Shown here piece after piece: positions 26,533 to 37,200 of a stretch of DNA of 64,000 bases. Source of the DNA: Bufo bufo (lineage: Eukaryota > Chordata > Amphibia > Anura > Bufonidae). A model generated the notes under the pieces. The model did not search any database, was not told where the DNA came from, and saw only the letters and a program-made list of their open reading frames with translations. The stretch lies in the NCBI RefSeq assembly GCF_905171765.1, contig NC_053397.1, positions 3,862,946-3,926,945 on the forward strand, written 5' to 3'. Each line of letters starts with the position of its first letter. Position 1 is the stretch's first letter. Made by a program: the position numbers and the translations under genes.

Positions 26533-27057
26533 GAACAATTGTAGGATTTTACTAGTGTATGACGTAAAGTCATGATTTTATGAAAGACACGGAGGCGAGT
26601 ATTGCTTAACTCTTTCTTTACTGAAATACAGCAACAAAGAAGATAATCACAAAAACATTTGACCAATAAGGATAAAGTCCCGCCCCTTAGATCCCCTATA
26701 TAGGGACCTCCATCACACCACATCTTCCTCTTTCTTTGATAACGGCAAAAACTCCAACTCGAACTGGGACGTCCAACACTCAACGGAGAATTGGAATGAC
26801 ATCCAACCATGCCGGGAGAACAGAATGGCCCACAATCTGAAGTCCTGACGGAACGAAGCACAACGCCGGGGCACTATCAGCCACGGGCTGCAGGAAATCT
26901 GGAATCAACCTGGAAAGAAAATAAATATACGTAGAAACGAGTAGAAAAAATTATCTAGGTAGGAGTGCTACCACAACAAAAATGCATAGGATTAAGTCAG
27001 AGCTAATAATATGTACAGTACAGATGAAAAACAGACCATGTAGAGAGGAGGGAGATA
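26533..27057 (-). mobile_element. DIRS-like retrotransposon: terminal repeat at the 3' end
   Basis: In the minus orientation this is the outer end of the DIRS element. Its last 68 bases (about 26537-26604, containing gtatgacgtaaagtcatgat and gacacggaggcgagtattg) recur inverted at 29567-29634, as expected for an inverted terminal repeat matched by an internal complementary region. A TATA-like ctatatagg lies at about 26697. DIRS elements lack target duplications, and none is seen. Confidence 0.7.
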
Positions 27058-27125
27058 TGGGGGGGCAGAGGCGGCTCTAGACTTTGTGAGGCCTTAGGCA
27101 AAACTCAAACATGAGGCCCCCACGA

Positions 27126-27462
27126 AGATCGTTGGGATGCCCGTGATCTCCCGTACGGCACCCCGGCTCAGTCCTCAAGAAATAAGCTGTGTCAACCACC
27201 GCACGGAGCAGTGGTGTGGTCAACAGTCCTCCTCCATGCATCTCTATGGAAGACTCGGAGATACGCAAGTGCTGTATCTGCGGCTCTCCCATAGATACAT
27301 GGAGGGGGAGTGTTGACCACCGCTCCGGGCACAAGGAGATCCGCAGTACCATACAGGAGATCGTGGGGGATCCCAACGGCCAGACCCCCCCCCCGATCAG
27401 ACACTTATCTCCTATCCTTTGGATAGGGGATTTATTTTCCTATCCCGGAGTACCCCTTTAAT
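27126..27462. repeat. Dispersed repeat nested in the hAT element
   Basis: The segment has gatcgtgggggatcccaacg near its right part and ends tatcccggagtacccctttaa-like, a CCCTTTAA terminus as in TTAA-target MITEs. The matching left terminus is not found, so it looks truncated. An internal inverted repeat occurs around atacgcaagtgctgtatc (tccatgcatctctatggaag / cccatagatacatggaggg). Confidence 0.45.
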
Positions 27463-27939
27463 ATGCAGTGACATCACAGTAAAGGGTTAATATGCACAGT
27501 GACAACACAGTACAGGGCTTATATTCACAGTGCATATTAACACCTTGCATTAACCCTGGCCCAGTTCTCTAAATCGACCCTCCCCCCACACACCGCATTT
27601 TGCTGTACTCGCTATACAGCAGCACCTACCTCTCACATCCAGGGCCTCCAGGTGACGTCTCCTCGGATGTAGATCTTCTCTGTAATCGTCTTCTGCATTC
27701 AGTCCGGACTCTTCTCTCAGCTGCACCTCGTCTCTGCAGAGTGTGACACACGGACATCTTAGCTTCCTCACATTTCTATCATCATCCCCCAACCTGGAGT
27801 CTCCACAGTGTTATCCTGCTGCTTGATGTGCCCCCCAATACCCCCAAATACTATACTGAAGAAATAGTGCTCCCATAGTAATAGTGCTCCTCATAGTCCC
27901 ACCAATAATAATTCCCTTCTAGAATGCTCTCATTAGTAA
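27463..27939. other. hAT interior without genes
   Basis: About 27470-27540 holds short repeats of atatgcacagtgacaacaca type. From 27830 the sequence grades into degenerate agtgctcccatagtaatagt repeats that lead into the 30-bp array. No coding region is recognised. Confidence 0.5.
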
Positions 27940-29095
27940 CACTGCCCCCTACAGTGCCCCCATTAAGTAATTTGCCCCCCACACTGCCCCCATTAAGTAA
28001 TTTGCCCCATCATGTAATTTGCCCCCCACACTGCCCCATTAAGTAATTTGCCCCCCACACTGCCCCATCATGTAATTTGCCCCCCACACTGCCCCATCAT
28101 GTAATTTGCCTCCAACACTGCCCCATTAAGTAATTTGCCCCCCACACTGCCACCATTAAGTAATTTGTCTGCCACACTGCCCCATTAAGTAATTTGCCCC
28201 CCCACACTGCCCCCATTAAGTAATTTGCCCCCCCACACTGCCCCCATTAAGTAATTTGCCCCCCCACACTGCCCCCATTAAGTAATTTGCCCCCCACACT
28301 GCCCTCATCATGTAATTTGCCCCCCACACTGCCCTCATCATGTAATTTGCCCGCCACACTGCCACCATTAAGTAATTTGCCCCCCACACTGCCCCCATTA
28401 AGTAATTTGCCCGCCACACTGCCACCATTAAGTAATTTGCCCCCCACACTGCCCCCATTAAGTAATTTTCCCCCCACACTGCCACCATTAAGTAATTTAT
28501 CCGCCACACTGCCCTCATCATGTAATTTGCCCCCCACACTGCCCTCATCATGTAATTTGCCCCCCACACTGCCCCCACTAAGTAATTTATCCGCCACACT
28601 GCCCTCATCATGTAATTTGCCCCCCACACTGCCCTCATCATGTAATTTGCCCCCCACACTGCCCCCATTAAGTAATTTGCCCGCCACACTGCCACCATTA
28701 AGTAATTTGCCCGCCACACTGCCACCATTAAGTAATTTGCCCGCCACACTGCCCCCCTTAAGTAATTTGCCCCCCACACTGCCACCATTAAGTAATTTAT
28801 CCGTCACACTGCCCTCATCATGTAATTTGCCCCCCACACTGCCCTCATCATGTAATTTGCCCCCCACACTGCCCCCATTAAGTAATTTGCCCCCCACACT
28901 GCCCCCATTAAGTAATTTGCCCCCTACACTGCCCCCATTAAGTAATTTTCCCGCCACATTGCCCCATCATGTAATTTGCCCCCCCACACTGCCCCCATTA
29001 AGTAATTTGCCCCCCACACTGCCCTCATCATGTAATTTGCCCCCCACACTGCCCTCATCATGTAATTTGCCCCCCACACTGCCTCACAAATTTGC
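27940..29095 (+). repeat. 30-bp minisatellite carried by the hAT element, about 38 copies
   Basis: Two unit types alternate: attaagtaatttgccccc with cacactgcccc, and atcatgtaatttgccccc with cacactgccct. From about 28300 the period is exactly 30. Frames are open on both strands (for example minus-strand NGGSVGGKLL repeats). The CACACTGCCCCC core resembles the GTGCCCCCACACAG core of the 20-kb array. Confidence 0.95.
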
Positions 29096-29541
29096 CCACA
29101 CACTAGTGCCTCATATTATGTAATTTGCCGCCCACCTTGTACTTGGCAAGGACATCCAGGAACATGGCAGAGATACATCTGGACCTGCTGGACGTTTTAA
29201 GTCATCCGGTGGTCTGCAAGTAGTTAAGTGAAACTTCAGAGCGCAACCGCGTCCTGCTGCGCGTTATCCTGCGAGACCTGTGACCTCCCACAGCGGGTAT
29301 CGCGGGATTATGCGCTGCAGGACGGAGGGTGGCCGATCAGTGGACAAGTACCGGGGGGGGGGGGGGGTGGAGAATAGCATTTGGGGCACTGGAGCTCAAG
29401 CCCCGAATGTTTTGACTTAAGGATGCTCCCACCAGACACTGCCGCAAGTACAATTTGTACTTGCGGCGGTGTCGGGTGGGAGCCAGAGCGAGGCCCCCAC
29501 CAGCGCGAGGCCTTAGGCGGCGGCCTAAGTGGCCTAATGGA
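29096..29541. other. Right flank of the hAT body; poly-G tract
   Basis: No gene. A run of about 17 G starts near 29352. The segment accagacactgccgcaagta (29431) is followed by its approximate inverse, tacttgcggcggtgtcgggt, a hairpin at about 29431-29478. Confidence 0.55.
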
Positions 29542-29562
29542 AGAGCCGCCTCTGTGGGGGGG

Positions 29563-29655
29563 ACAATACTCGCCTCCGTGTCTTTCATAAAATCATGACT
29601 TTACGTCATACACTAGTAAAATCCTACAATTTTATTTCAAGACACGGAGGCTCCT
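29563..29655 (-). other. DIRS internal complementary region
   Basis: Contains the inverted copy of the outer terminal repeat (29567-29634), then a further cross-matching piece: aagacacggaggc (29639) is the complement of gcctccgtgtctt at 29573. This is the arrangement expected of the circular-junction template in DIRS elements. It lies just downstream of the recombinase gene in the minus orientation. Confidence 0.7.
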
Positions 29656-29689
29656 ATTGCTAGTTCAAAGCCCTATTTACGAGGGAAGG

Positions 29690-30545
29690 AAATACGTGCG
29701 TATCCGGTCTGAAGTAAAACTCCCTAAAAGTAGATGCTCAAGACCAGTCCGCCAATCTCATGACATCCTCCAACTTAGCTCCTGACAAAGCCAGAGAAGT
29801 GGCAGAAGCGCCCCGCATCGAGTGCGCCGTGAAAATGGAGGTATCGATGCCGGACAGTGACAGGATCCATTTCACCCAACATGACAAGGTAACGCTCGTG
29901 ACCGGCAAGTAAGGGGGGCGAAAAGAAATGAATAGCTGAGGATGAGTCGGGGACCGTAAGGAACAAGTCCTACCCTCATATTCCTTAAGACACGCCACAG
30001 GGCAGAGCGTTGAAACCCCCGGAAAAACTAGGTAAGCCACGGACTTGATGTTGGTCTTAGTACGGCGTGAAATATTAAATGTCACCCCTTCCGGGGTGAA
30101 CGAACGAGCCTCGTAGTCCAACGCCCGAACGTCCGAGACCCTTTTACAAGAGATGAGGCATAGGAGGGTAACCATCTTCGCCGACAACTGTCATAATGAT
30201 AACTCATTTTTAGCCGGCCAGGACGACAAAAAAGATAAGACCATAGAGACGTCCCACAAACTTGAAAAACGTGGGCGCGGAGGCCGGGTGAGGCGGGAGC
30301 CTCGTAGCAGGCGACACACGAGGGGATGGCGTCCAGCCGGGCATCCCTCAAAGCCCCTATGCCCCGAAGAGATGGCAGATCTAAAAACGTTTATAGTGCG
30401 GTGAGCCTTACTATCCTTGTATAGGGAAGAGAGAAAAAGAATAATAATTATTCACCGAAGCCGTAGTGGGATCCAGGTCCCTAAGCAAGCACCAATCAGC
30501 CCATGACCGCCAGGCTGATCCATAAGCCCTTCTGGTTCCGGGGGC
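29690..30545 (-). pseudogene. DIRS tyrosine recombinase, disrupted
   Basis: Site-specific recombinase that in DIRS elements integrates a circular DNA copy. Read on the minus strand: an N-terminal core-binding piece (SAWAPGTRRAYGSAWRSW, about 30545-30490) in one frame, then a frame change and stop near 30411. The main domain follows in another frame: KMVTLLCLISCKRVSDVR (catalytic Arg), FTAHSMRGASATSLALSG (His-x-x-Arg box) and DVMRLADWS. An in-frame TGA at 29738-29740 interrupts it. The downstream codons read ASTFREFYFRP, with the expected catalytic Tyr codon at 29714-29716. With a frameshift and a stop before the nucleophile, this copy should be inactive. Confidence 0.88.
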
Positions 30546-31380
30546 CCATGCGCTCTCCAGAAGGAATCTAGCCGTTTCCAAAATTTCTGAGAGCCACCCG
30601 GAATCCCTGATACCCTGCAAGCCAGCAGGCGTAAGGAATTGGCTAAAACTAGAGGGTGAGGCTGACGCAACGGTCCCAGTAGCAGGTTCGGCGACTGAGG
30701 TAACAGTAGGGGTCTGTCGACCAGCATTTCCAGAAGCTGCGGGAACCAAGATTGGGTCCTCCAAAATGGGACCACCAGAACCATGTCTGCCGCTTGGTGG
30801 CGAACCATGGCCAGAACCCGAGGAATCAGGGAAAAGGGCGGAAAAGCGTACGTCAGGACCCCCGACCACTGTTGCAGAAATGCATCTACCGCTTCCGCGG
30901 ACGGGTCTGGTCTCCAACTGAAGTACCGGGGTAATTGGGCGTTCCATAGAGATGCAAAGAGGTCGATGGAGAAGGGGCCCCATAGAGATAACACAATGGC
31001 GAAGATCTCCTCGTCCAATTTCCAATCGCTGGAATCGTACATGAAACGAGAACTCCAATCGGCCTGGGTGCTGTGAAGACCAGGCAGATATTCCACCACC
31101 ACCGACACATTGTTGGAGAGACAAAAGTCCCAGAACTCTTTGGCCAGATGAGTTAGCATCCTGGACCGGGTACCACCCAAGGAGTTGATGTAACGGACAG
31201 CAGAAACGTTGTCCATCCGAAGGCGAATACACGCCCTGACTTTCCCTTTGGCGAAACTGCGGATTGCAAAGGATCCAGCTAGGAGTTCCAGAGCATTGAT
31301 ATGCAGGTTCGCCTCGTTGGACGACCAAGGACCCCCGGTGGATACCCCTTCGCAATGAGCCCCCCAGCCCAGAAGGCTGG
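30452..31380 (-). pseudogene. DIRS reverse-transcriptase ORF, RNase H part only
   Basis: Minus-strand open frame with the RNase H-like region of DIRS polyproteins: SLLGWGAHCEGV, ANLHINALELLA, RLRMDNVSAVRYINSLGG and YLPGLHSTQADWSSRF, followed by the typical FSIDLFASLWNAQLPRYFSW and AFPPFSLIPRVLAM. It overlaps the start of the recombinase in another frame, as in other DIRS elements. The upstream reverse-transcriptase domain (YxDD region) is absent: right at the expected start of RNase H the sequence changes into the 28-bp array. The frame stays open into that array, giving an artificial fusion. Confidence 0.85.
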
Positions 31381-33997
31381 ACAAACATAACTCCTCCAGG
31401 GAGGCGGGACAAACATAACTCCTCCAGGGAGGCGGGACAAACATAACTCCTCCAGGGAGGCGGGACAAACATAACTCCTCCAGGGAGGCGGGACAAACAT
31501 AACTCCTCCAGGAAGGCGTGACAAACATAACTGTTCCAGGGAGGCGGGACAAACATAACTCCTCCAGGGAGGCGGGACAAACATAACTCCCCTAGGGAGG
31601 GGGGACAAACATAACTGTTCCAGGGAGGCGGGACAAACATAACTCCTCCAGAGAGGCGGGACAAACATAACTCCTCCAGGGAGGCGTGACAAACATAACT
31701 GTTCCAGGGAGGCGGGACAAACATAACTCCTCCAGGGAGGCGGGACAAACATAACTCCTCCAGGGAGGCGGGACAAACATAACTCTTTCAGGGAGGCTTG
31801 ACAAACATAACTGTTCCAGGGAGGCGGGACAAACATAACTCCCCCAGGGAGGCGTGACAAACATAACTGTTCCATGGAGGGGGGACAAACATAACTGTTC
31901 CAGGGAGGCGGGACAAACATAACTCCTCCAGGGAGGCGGGACAAACATAACTCCTCCAGGGAGGCGCGACAAACATAACTGTTCCGAGGAGGCGGGACAA
32001 ACATAACTCCCCCAGGGAGGCGGGACAAACATAACTGTTCCAGGGAGGTGGGACAAACATAACTCCTTCAGGGAGGCGGGACAAACATAACTGTTCCAGG
32101 GAGGCGTCACAAACATAACTGTTCCAGTGAGGCGGGACAAACATGACTCCTCCAGGGAGGCGGGACAAACATAACTCCTCCAGGGAGGCGGGACAAACAT
32201 AACTCCTCCAGGGAGGCATGACTAACATAACTGTTCCAGGGAGGCGGGACAAACATAACTCCCCCGGGAAGGTGGGACAAACATTTCTGTTCCAGGGAGG
32301 CGGGACAAACATAACTCCTCCAGGGAGGCGGGACAAACATAACTGTTCCATGGAGGGGGGATAAACATAACTCCTCCAGGGAGGCGGGACAAACATAACT
32401 CCTCCAGGGAGGCGCGACAAGCATAACTGTTCCGGTGAGGCGGGACAAACGTAACTCCCCCAGGGAGGCGGGACAAACATAACTGTTCCAGGGAGGCGGG
32501 ACAAACATAACTCCCCCAGGGAGGCGGGACAAACATAACTCCTCCAGGGATGCGTGACAAACATAACTGTTCCAGGGAGGCGGGACAAACATAACTCCTC
32601 CAGGGAGGCGGGACAAACATAACTCCTCCAGGGAGGCGTGACAAACATAACTGTTCTTGGGAGGTGGGACAAACATAACTCCCCCAGGGAGGCGGGACAA
32701 ACATAACTGTTCCAGGGAGGCGGGACAAACATAACTGTTCCAGGGAGGCGTGACAAACATATCTGTTCCGGAGAGGCGGGACAAACATAACTCCTCCAGG
32801 GAGGAGGGACAAACATAATTGTTGCAGGGAGGCGGAACAAACATAACTGTTCCAGGGAGGCGGGACAAACATAATTGTTGCAGGGAGGCGGGACAAACAT
32901 AACTGTTTCAGGGAGGCGGGACAAACATAACTGTTCCAGGGAGGCGGGACAAACATAACTCCTCCAGGGAGGCGGGACAAACATAATTGTTGCAGGGAGG
33001 CGGAACAAACATAACTGTTCCAGGGAGGCGGGACAAACATAACTGTTGCAGGGAGGCGGGACAAACATAATTCCTCCAGGGAGGCGGGACAAACATAACT
33101 CCTCCAGGGAGGCGGGACAAACATAACTCCTCCAGGGAGGCGTGACAAACATAACTGTTCCAGGGAGGCGGGACAAACATAACTCCCCCAGGGAGGTGGG
33201 ACAAACATAACTCCTCCAGGGAGGCGGGACAAACATAACTCCTCCAGGGAGGCGGGACAAACATAACTCCTCCAGGGAGGCGGGACAAACATAACTCTTC
33301 CAAGGAGGCGGGACAAACATAACTGCTCCAGGGAGGCGGGACAAACATAACTCCTCCAGGGAGGCGTGACAAACATAACTGTTCCAGGGAGGCGGGACAA
33401 ACATAACTCCCCCAGGGAGGCGGGACAAACATAACTGTTCCATGGAGGCGGGACAAACATAACTCCTCCAGGGAGACAGGACAACATAAATCCTCCAAGG
33501 AGGCGGGACAAACATAACTGCTCCAGGGAGGCGGGACAAACATAACTCACCAAGGGAGGAGTGACAAACATAACTGTTCCAGGGAGGCGGGACAAACATA
33601 ACTCCTCCAGGGAGGCGGGACGAACATAACTCCTCTAGGGAGGTGGGACAAACATAACTATTCCAGGGAGGCAGGACAAATATAACTCTTCATGAGAGGC
33701 GGGACAAACATAACTGTTCCAGGGAGTCGGGACAAACATAACTGTTCCTGGGAGGCGGGACAAACATAACTGTTCCAGGGACGCGGGACAAACATAAATC
33801 CTCCAGAGGGGAGGACAAACATAACTTCTCCAGGGAGGCTGGACAAACATAACTCCTCCAGGGAGGTGTGACAAACATAACTGTTCCAGGGAGGCGGGAC
33901 AAATATAACTCCTCATGGGAGGCGGGACAAACATAACTCCTCCAGGGGGGCGGGACAAACATAACTCCTCCAGAAAGGCGTAACAAACATAACTCCC
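31381..33997 (-). repeat. 28-bp minisatellite, about 93 copies, joined to the DIRS RNase H region
   Basis: Exact 28-bp period with core gggacaaacataactcctcc or ...gttcc. The variable positions are ctcctcca, ctgttcca, ctccccca and attgttgca, plus gcggg/gcgtg. The minus strand lacks stops in all frames, giving overlapping long open frames reading (MFVPPPWRSYVCPASLEELC...)n with a 28-residue cycle. The right edge decays near 33990 into unique sequence. No DIRS sequence reappears beyond it. Confidence 0.96.
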
Positions 33998-34261
33998 CCT
34001 GGATGCCTGGCTATACATCCTGAAACATTCACAGAATATGGCTAATGTAAAATGTATCCTTTAATAAATCTACATTAGAAAGTTTATGGTGAATCCTCCC
34101 AAAAAGACAATCTGGGAAACATCTAACATTAGAGAATAACGGATGATGGTTTGTGGAGTACACCGCACCACAAATACCACACGTGGCCTGGGTACATGCA
34201 CAGGAGTGATATTATCAGCAGAGAGTGTACAGTTTTTTTTACACTAAGCCACGCCTTTAAC
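33998..34261. other. Short unique spacer between two arrays
   Basis: About 260 bp, AT-rich, no gene. It ends ccacgcctttaacataccca before the first units of the 30-bp array. Confidence 0.55.
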
Positions 34262-37200
34262 ATACCCAATCCTGCCCATTCCCTTAGTGCCCCCACACAG
34301 TAGTTATGCCCCCTTAATGCCCTCACATAGTGGTTCTGCCCCCTTAGTGCCTCGCACAGTAGTTATTATGCCCCCTTAGTGCCCCCACACAGTAGTTATG
34401 CCCTCTTTGAGCCCCTACACAGTAGTTATGCCCGCTCAGTGCCTCGCACAGTAGTTATGCCCCCTTACTGCCCCCACAAAGTAGTTCTGCCCCTTTAGTG
34501 TCCCCATACAGTAGTTATGCCCCCTTAGTGCCCCCACACAGTAGTTATGACCCCTCAGTGCCCCCACACAGTAGTTCTGCCCCCTTAGTGCCAACACACA
34601 GCAGTTCTGCCCCCTTAGTGCCCCTACACAGAAATTCTGCCCCCTCAGTGGCCCCACACACTAGTTATGCCCGCTCAGTGCCGCACACAATAGTTATGCC
34701 CCCTCAGTGCCGCCCACAGTAGTTATGCCCACTCAGTGCCCCCACACATTATTTAAGCCCCCTTAGTGCCCAAACACAGTGGTTCTGCCCCCTTTGTATC
34801 CCCACACAGTAGTTATGCCCCCTTAGTGCCCCTACACAGTAGTTCTGCCTCCTTAGTATCTCTACAAAGTAGTTCTGCCCCTTTAGAGCCCCTACACAGT
34901 AGTTCTGCCCCCATAGTGCCCCCACACAGTAGTTATGCCCCCTTAGTACCCATACTCAGTAGTTCGGCCCCCTTAGTGCCCCTACACAGAAATTCTGCCC
35001 CCTCAGTGGCCCCACACACTAGTTATGCCCGCTCAGTGCCGCACACAATAGTTATGCCCCCTCAGTGCCGCCCACAGTAGTTATGCCCACTCAGTGCCCC
35101 CACACATTATTTAAGCCCCCTTAGTGCCCAAACACAGTGGTTCTGCCCCCTTAGTATCCCCACACAGTAGTTATGCCCCCTTAGTGCCCCTACACAGTAG
35201 TTCTGCCTCCTTAGTATCTCCACAAAGTAGTTCTGCCCCTTTAGAGCCCCTACACAGTAGTTCTGCCCCCATAGTGCCCCCACACAGTAGTTATGTCCCC
35301 TTAGTACCCATACACAGTAGTTCTGCCCCCTTAGTGCCCCCACACAGTAGTTATGCCCCATTAGTGCCCCCACACAGTAGTTATGCCCCATTAGTGCCCC
35401 CACACAGTAGAAACATAGAAACATAGAAACATAGAATGTGTCGGCAGATAAGAACCATTTGGCCCATCTTGTCTGCCCAATATGCTGAGTACTATGGATA
35501 GCCCCCGGCCCTATCTTATATGAAGGATGGCCTTATGCCTATCCCATGCATGCTTAAACTCCTTCACTGTATTTGCAGCTACCACTTCTGCAGGAAGGCT
35601 ATTCCATGCATCCACTACTCTCTCGGTAAAGTAATACTTCCTTATATTACTTTTAAACCTATGCCCCTCTAATTTAAAGTAGTTCTGCCCTATTGTCCCT
35701 CACACAGTAGTTATGCCCCCTTAGTGCCCACAAACAGTAGTTCTGCCCCTTAGTGCCCCTACACAGTAGTTATGCCCCCTAAAAGGCCCCCACACAATGG
35801 TTATGCCCTCTCAGTGCCCTGTATAGTAGTTGTTATGCCCCCTTAGAGTCCCCAAAACAATAGTTATGCTACCTCAGTGCTCCGCACAGTGTTTCTGCCC
35901 CCTTAGTGCCTCGCACAGTAGTTGTTATGCCCCCTTAGTGCCCCCACACAGTAGTTATGCCCTCTCAGAGCCCCTACACCGAAGTTATGCCCCCATTGTG
36001 CCCCGCACAGTAGTTATGCCCCCTTAGTGCCCCCACAAAGTAGTTCTGCCCCTTTAGTGTCCCCATACAGTAGTTGTAGTTATGCCCCCTTAGTGCCCCC
36101 ACACAGTAGTTATGCCCCCTCAGTGCCCCCACACAGTAGTTATGCCCCCTTAGTGCCTCTACACAGAAGTTCTGCCCCCTCAGTGCCCCCACACAGAAGT
36201 TATGCCCCCTTAGAGTCCCCAAAACAATAGTTATGCTACCTCAGTGCTCCGCACAGTGTTTCTGCCCCCTTAGTGCCTCGCACAGTAGTTGTTATGCCCC
36301 CTTAGTGCCCCCACACAGTAGTTATGCCCTCTCAGAGCCCCTACACCGAAGTTATGCCCCCTTAGTGCCCCGCACAGTAGTTATGCCCCCTTAGTGCCCC
36401 CACAAAGTAGTTCTGCCCCTTTAGTGTCCCCATACAGTAGTTGTAGTTATGCCCCCTTAGTGCCTCCACACAGTAGTTATGCCCCCTCAGTGCCCCCACA
36501 CAGTAGTTATGCCCCCTTAGTGCCCCCACACAGCAGTTCTGCCCCCTTAGTGCCCCTACACAGAAGTTCTGCCCCCTCAGTGCCCCCACACAGTAGTTAT
36601 GCCCCCTCAGTGCAGCCCACAATAGTTATGCCCCCTCAGTGCTGCCCACGGTAGTTAACCCCCTCAGTGCCCTCACACATTAGTTATGCCCCCTTAAAGC
36701 CCACACACAGCAGTTCTGCCCCCTTAGTGCCCCTACACAGAAGTTCTGCTCCCACAGTGACCCCACACAGTAGTTATGCCCCCTCAGTGCTGCACACAAT
36801 AGTTATGCCCCCTCAGTGCCGCCCACAATAGTTATGCCCCCTCAGTGCCACCCACAGTAGTTTTGCCCACTCAGTGCCCTGACACAGTAGTTATGCCCCC
36901 TTAGTGCCCCTAAACATTAGTTATGCCCCCTTAGTGCCCCCACACAGTAGTTCTGCCCCCTTAGTATCCCCAAAAAGTAGTTATGCCCCTTTAGAGCCTT
37001 TACACAGTAGTTATGCCCCCATAGTGCCCCCACACAGTAGTTATGCCCACTTAGTACCCATACACAGTAGTTCTGCACCCTTAGTGCCCACACACAGAAG
37101 TTATGCCCCATTAGTGCCCCCACACAGTAGTTGTGCCCTATTGTCCCTCACAGAGTAGTTATGCCGCCTTAGTGCCCACAAACAGTAGTTCTGCCCCTTA

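Larger units (their letters stand above)
27066..29554. mobile_element. hAT-type non-autonomous element with 8-bp target duplication
   Basis: Terminal repeats CAGAGGCGGCTCT (27066-27078) and its complement (29542-29554), flanked on both sides by tggggggg (27058-27065 and 29555-29562). A perfect 8-bp duplication and CAGxG-type ends fit hAT. The 2,489-bp body has no transposase. It carries a nested short repeat (about 27126-27462, ending ccggagtacccctttaa) and the 30-bp array at 27940-29095. It inserted between the DIRS terminal repeat and the internal complementary region, so it is younger than the DIRS copy. Confidence 0.85.

Noticed and set aside
22803..26575. Long open frames on both strands over the 30-bp and 27-bp arrays as repeat proteins
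   Set aside because: Periods divisible by 3 with stop-free units force this; several frames on both strands are open at once.
27066..29554. Element encoding a hAT transposase
   Set aside because: No DDE or BED-type region on either strand; the body is a minisatellite and nested repeats.
31279..33599. Minus-strand Pro/Cys/Leu-rich long frames as secreted or membrane proteins
   Set aside because: They are the 28-bp unit read in three frames. The extension into RNase H is a by-product of the stop-free repeat.
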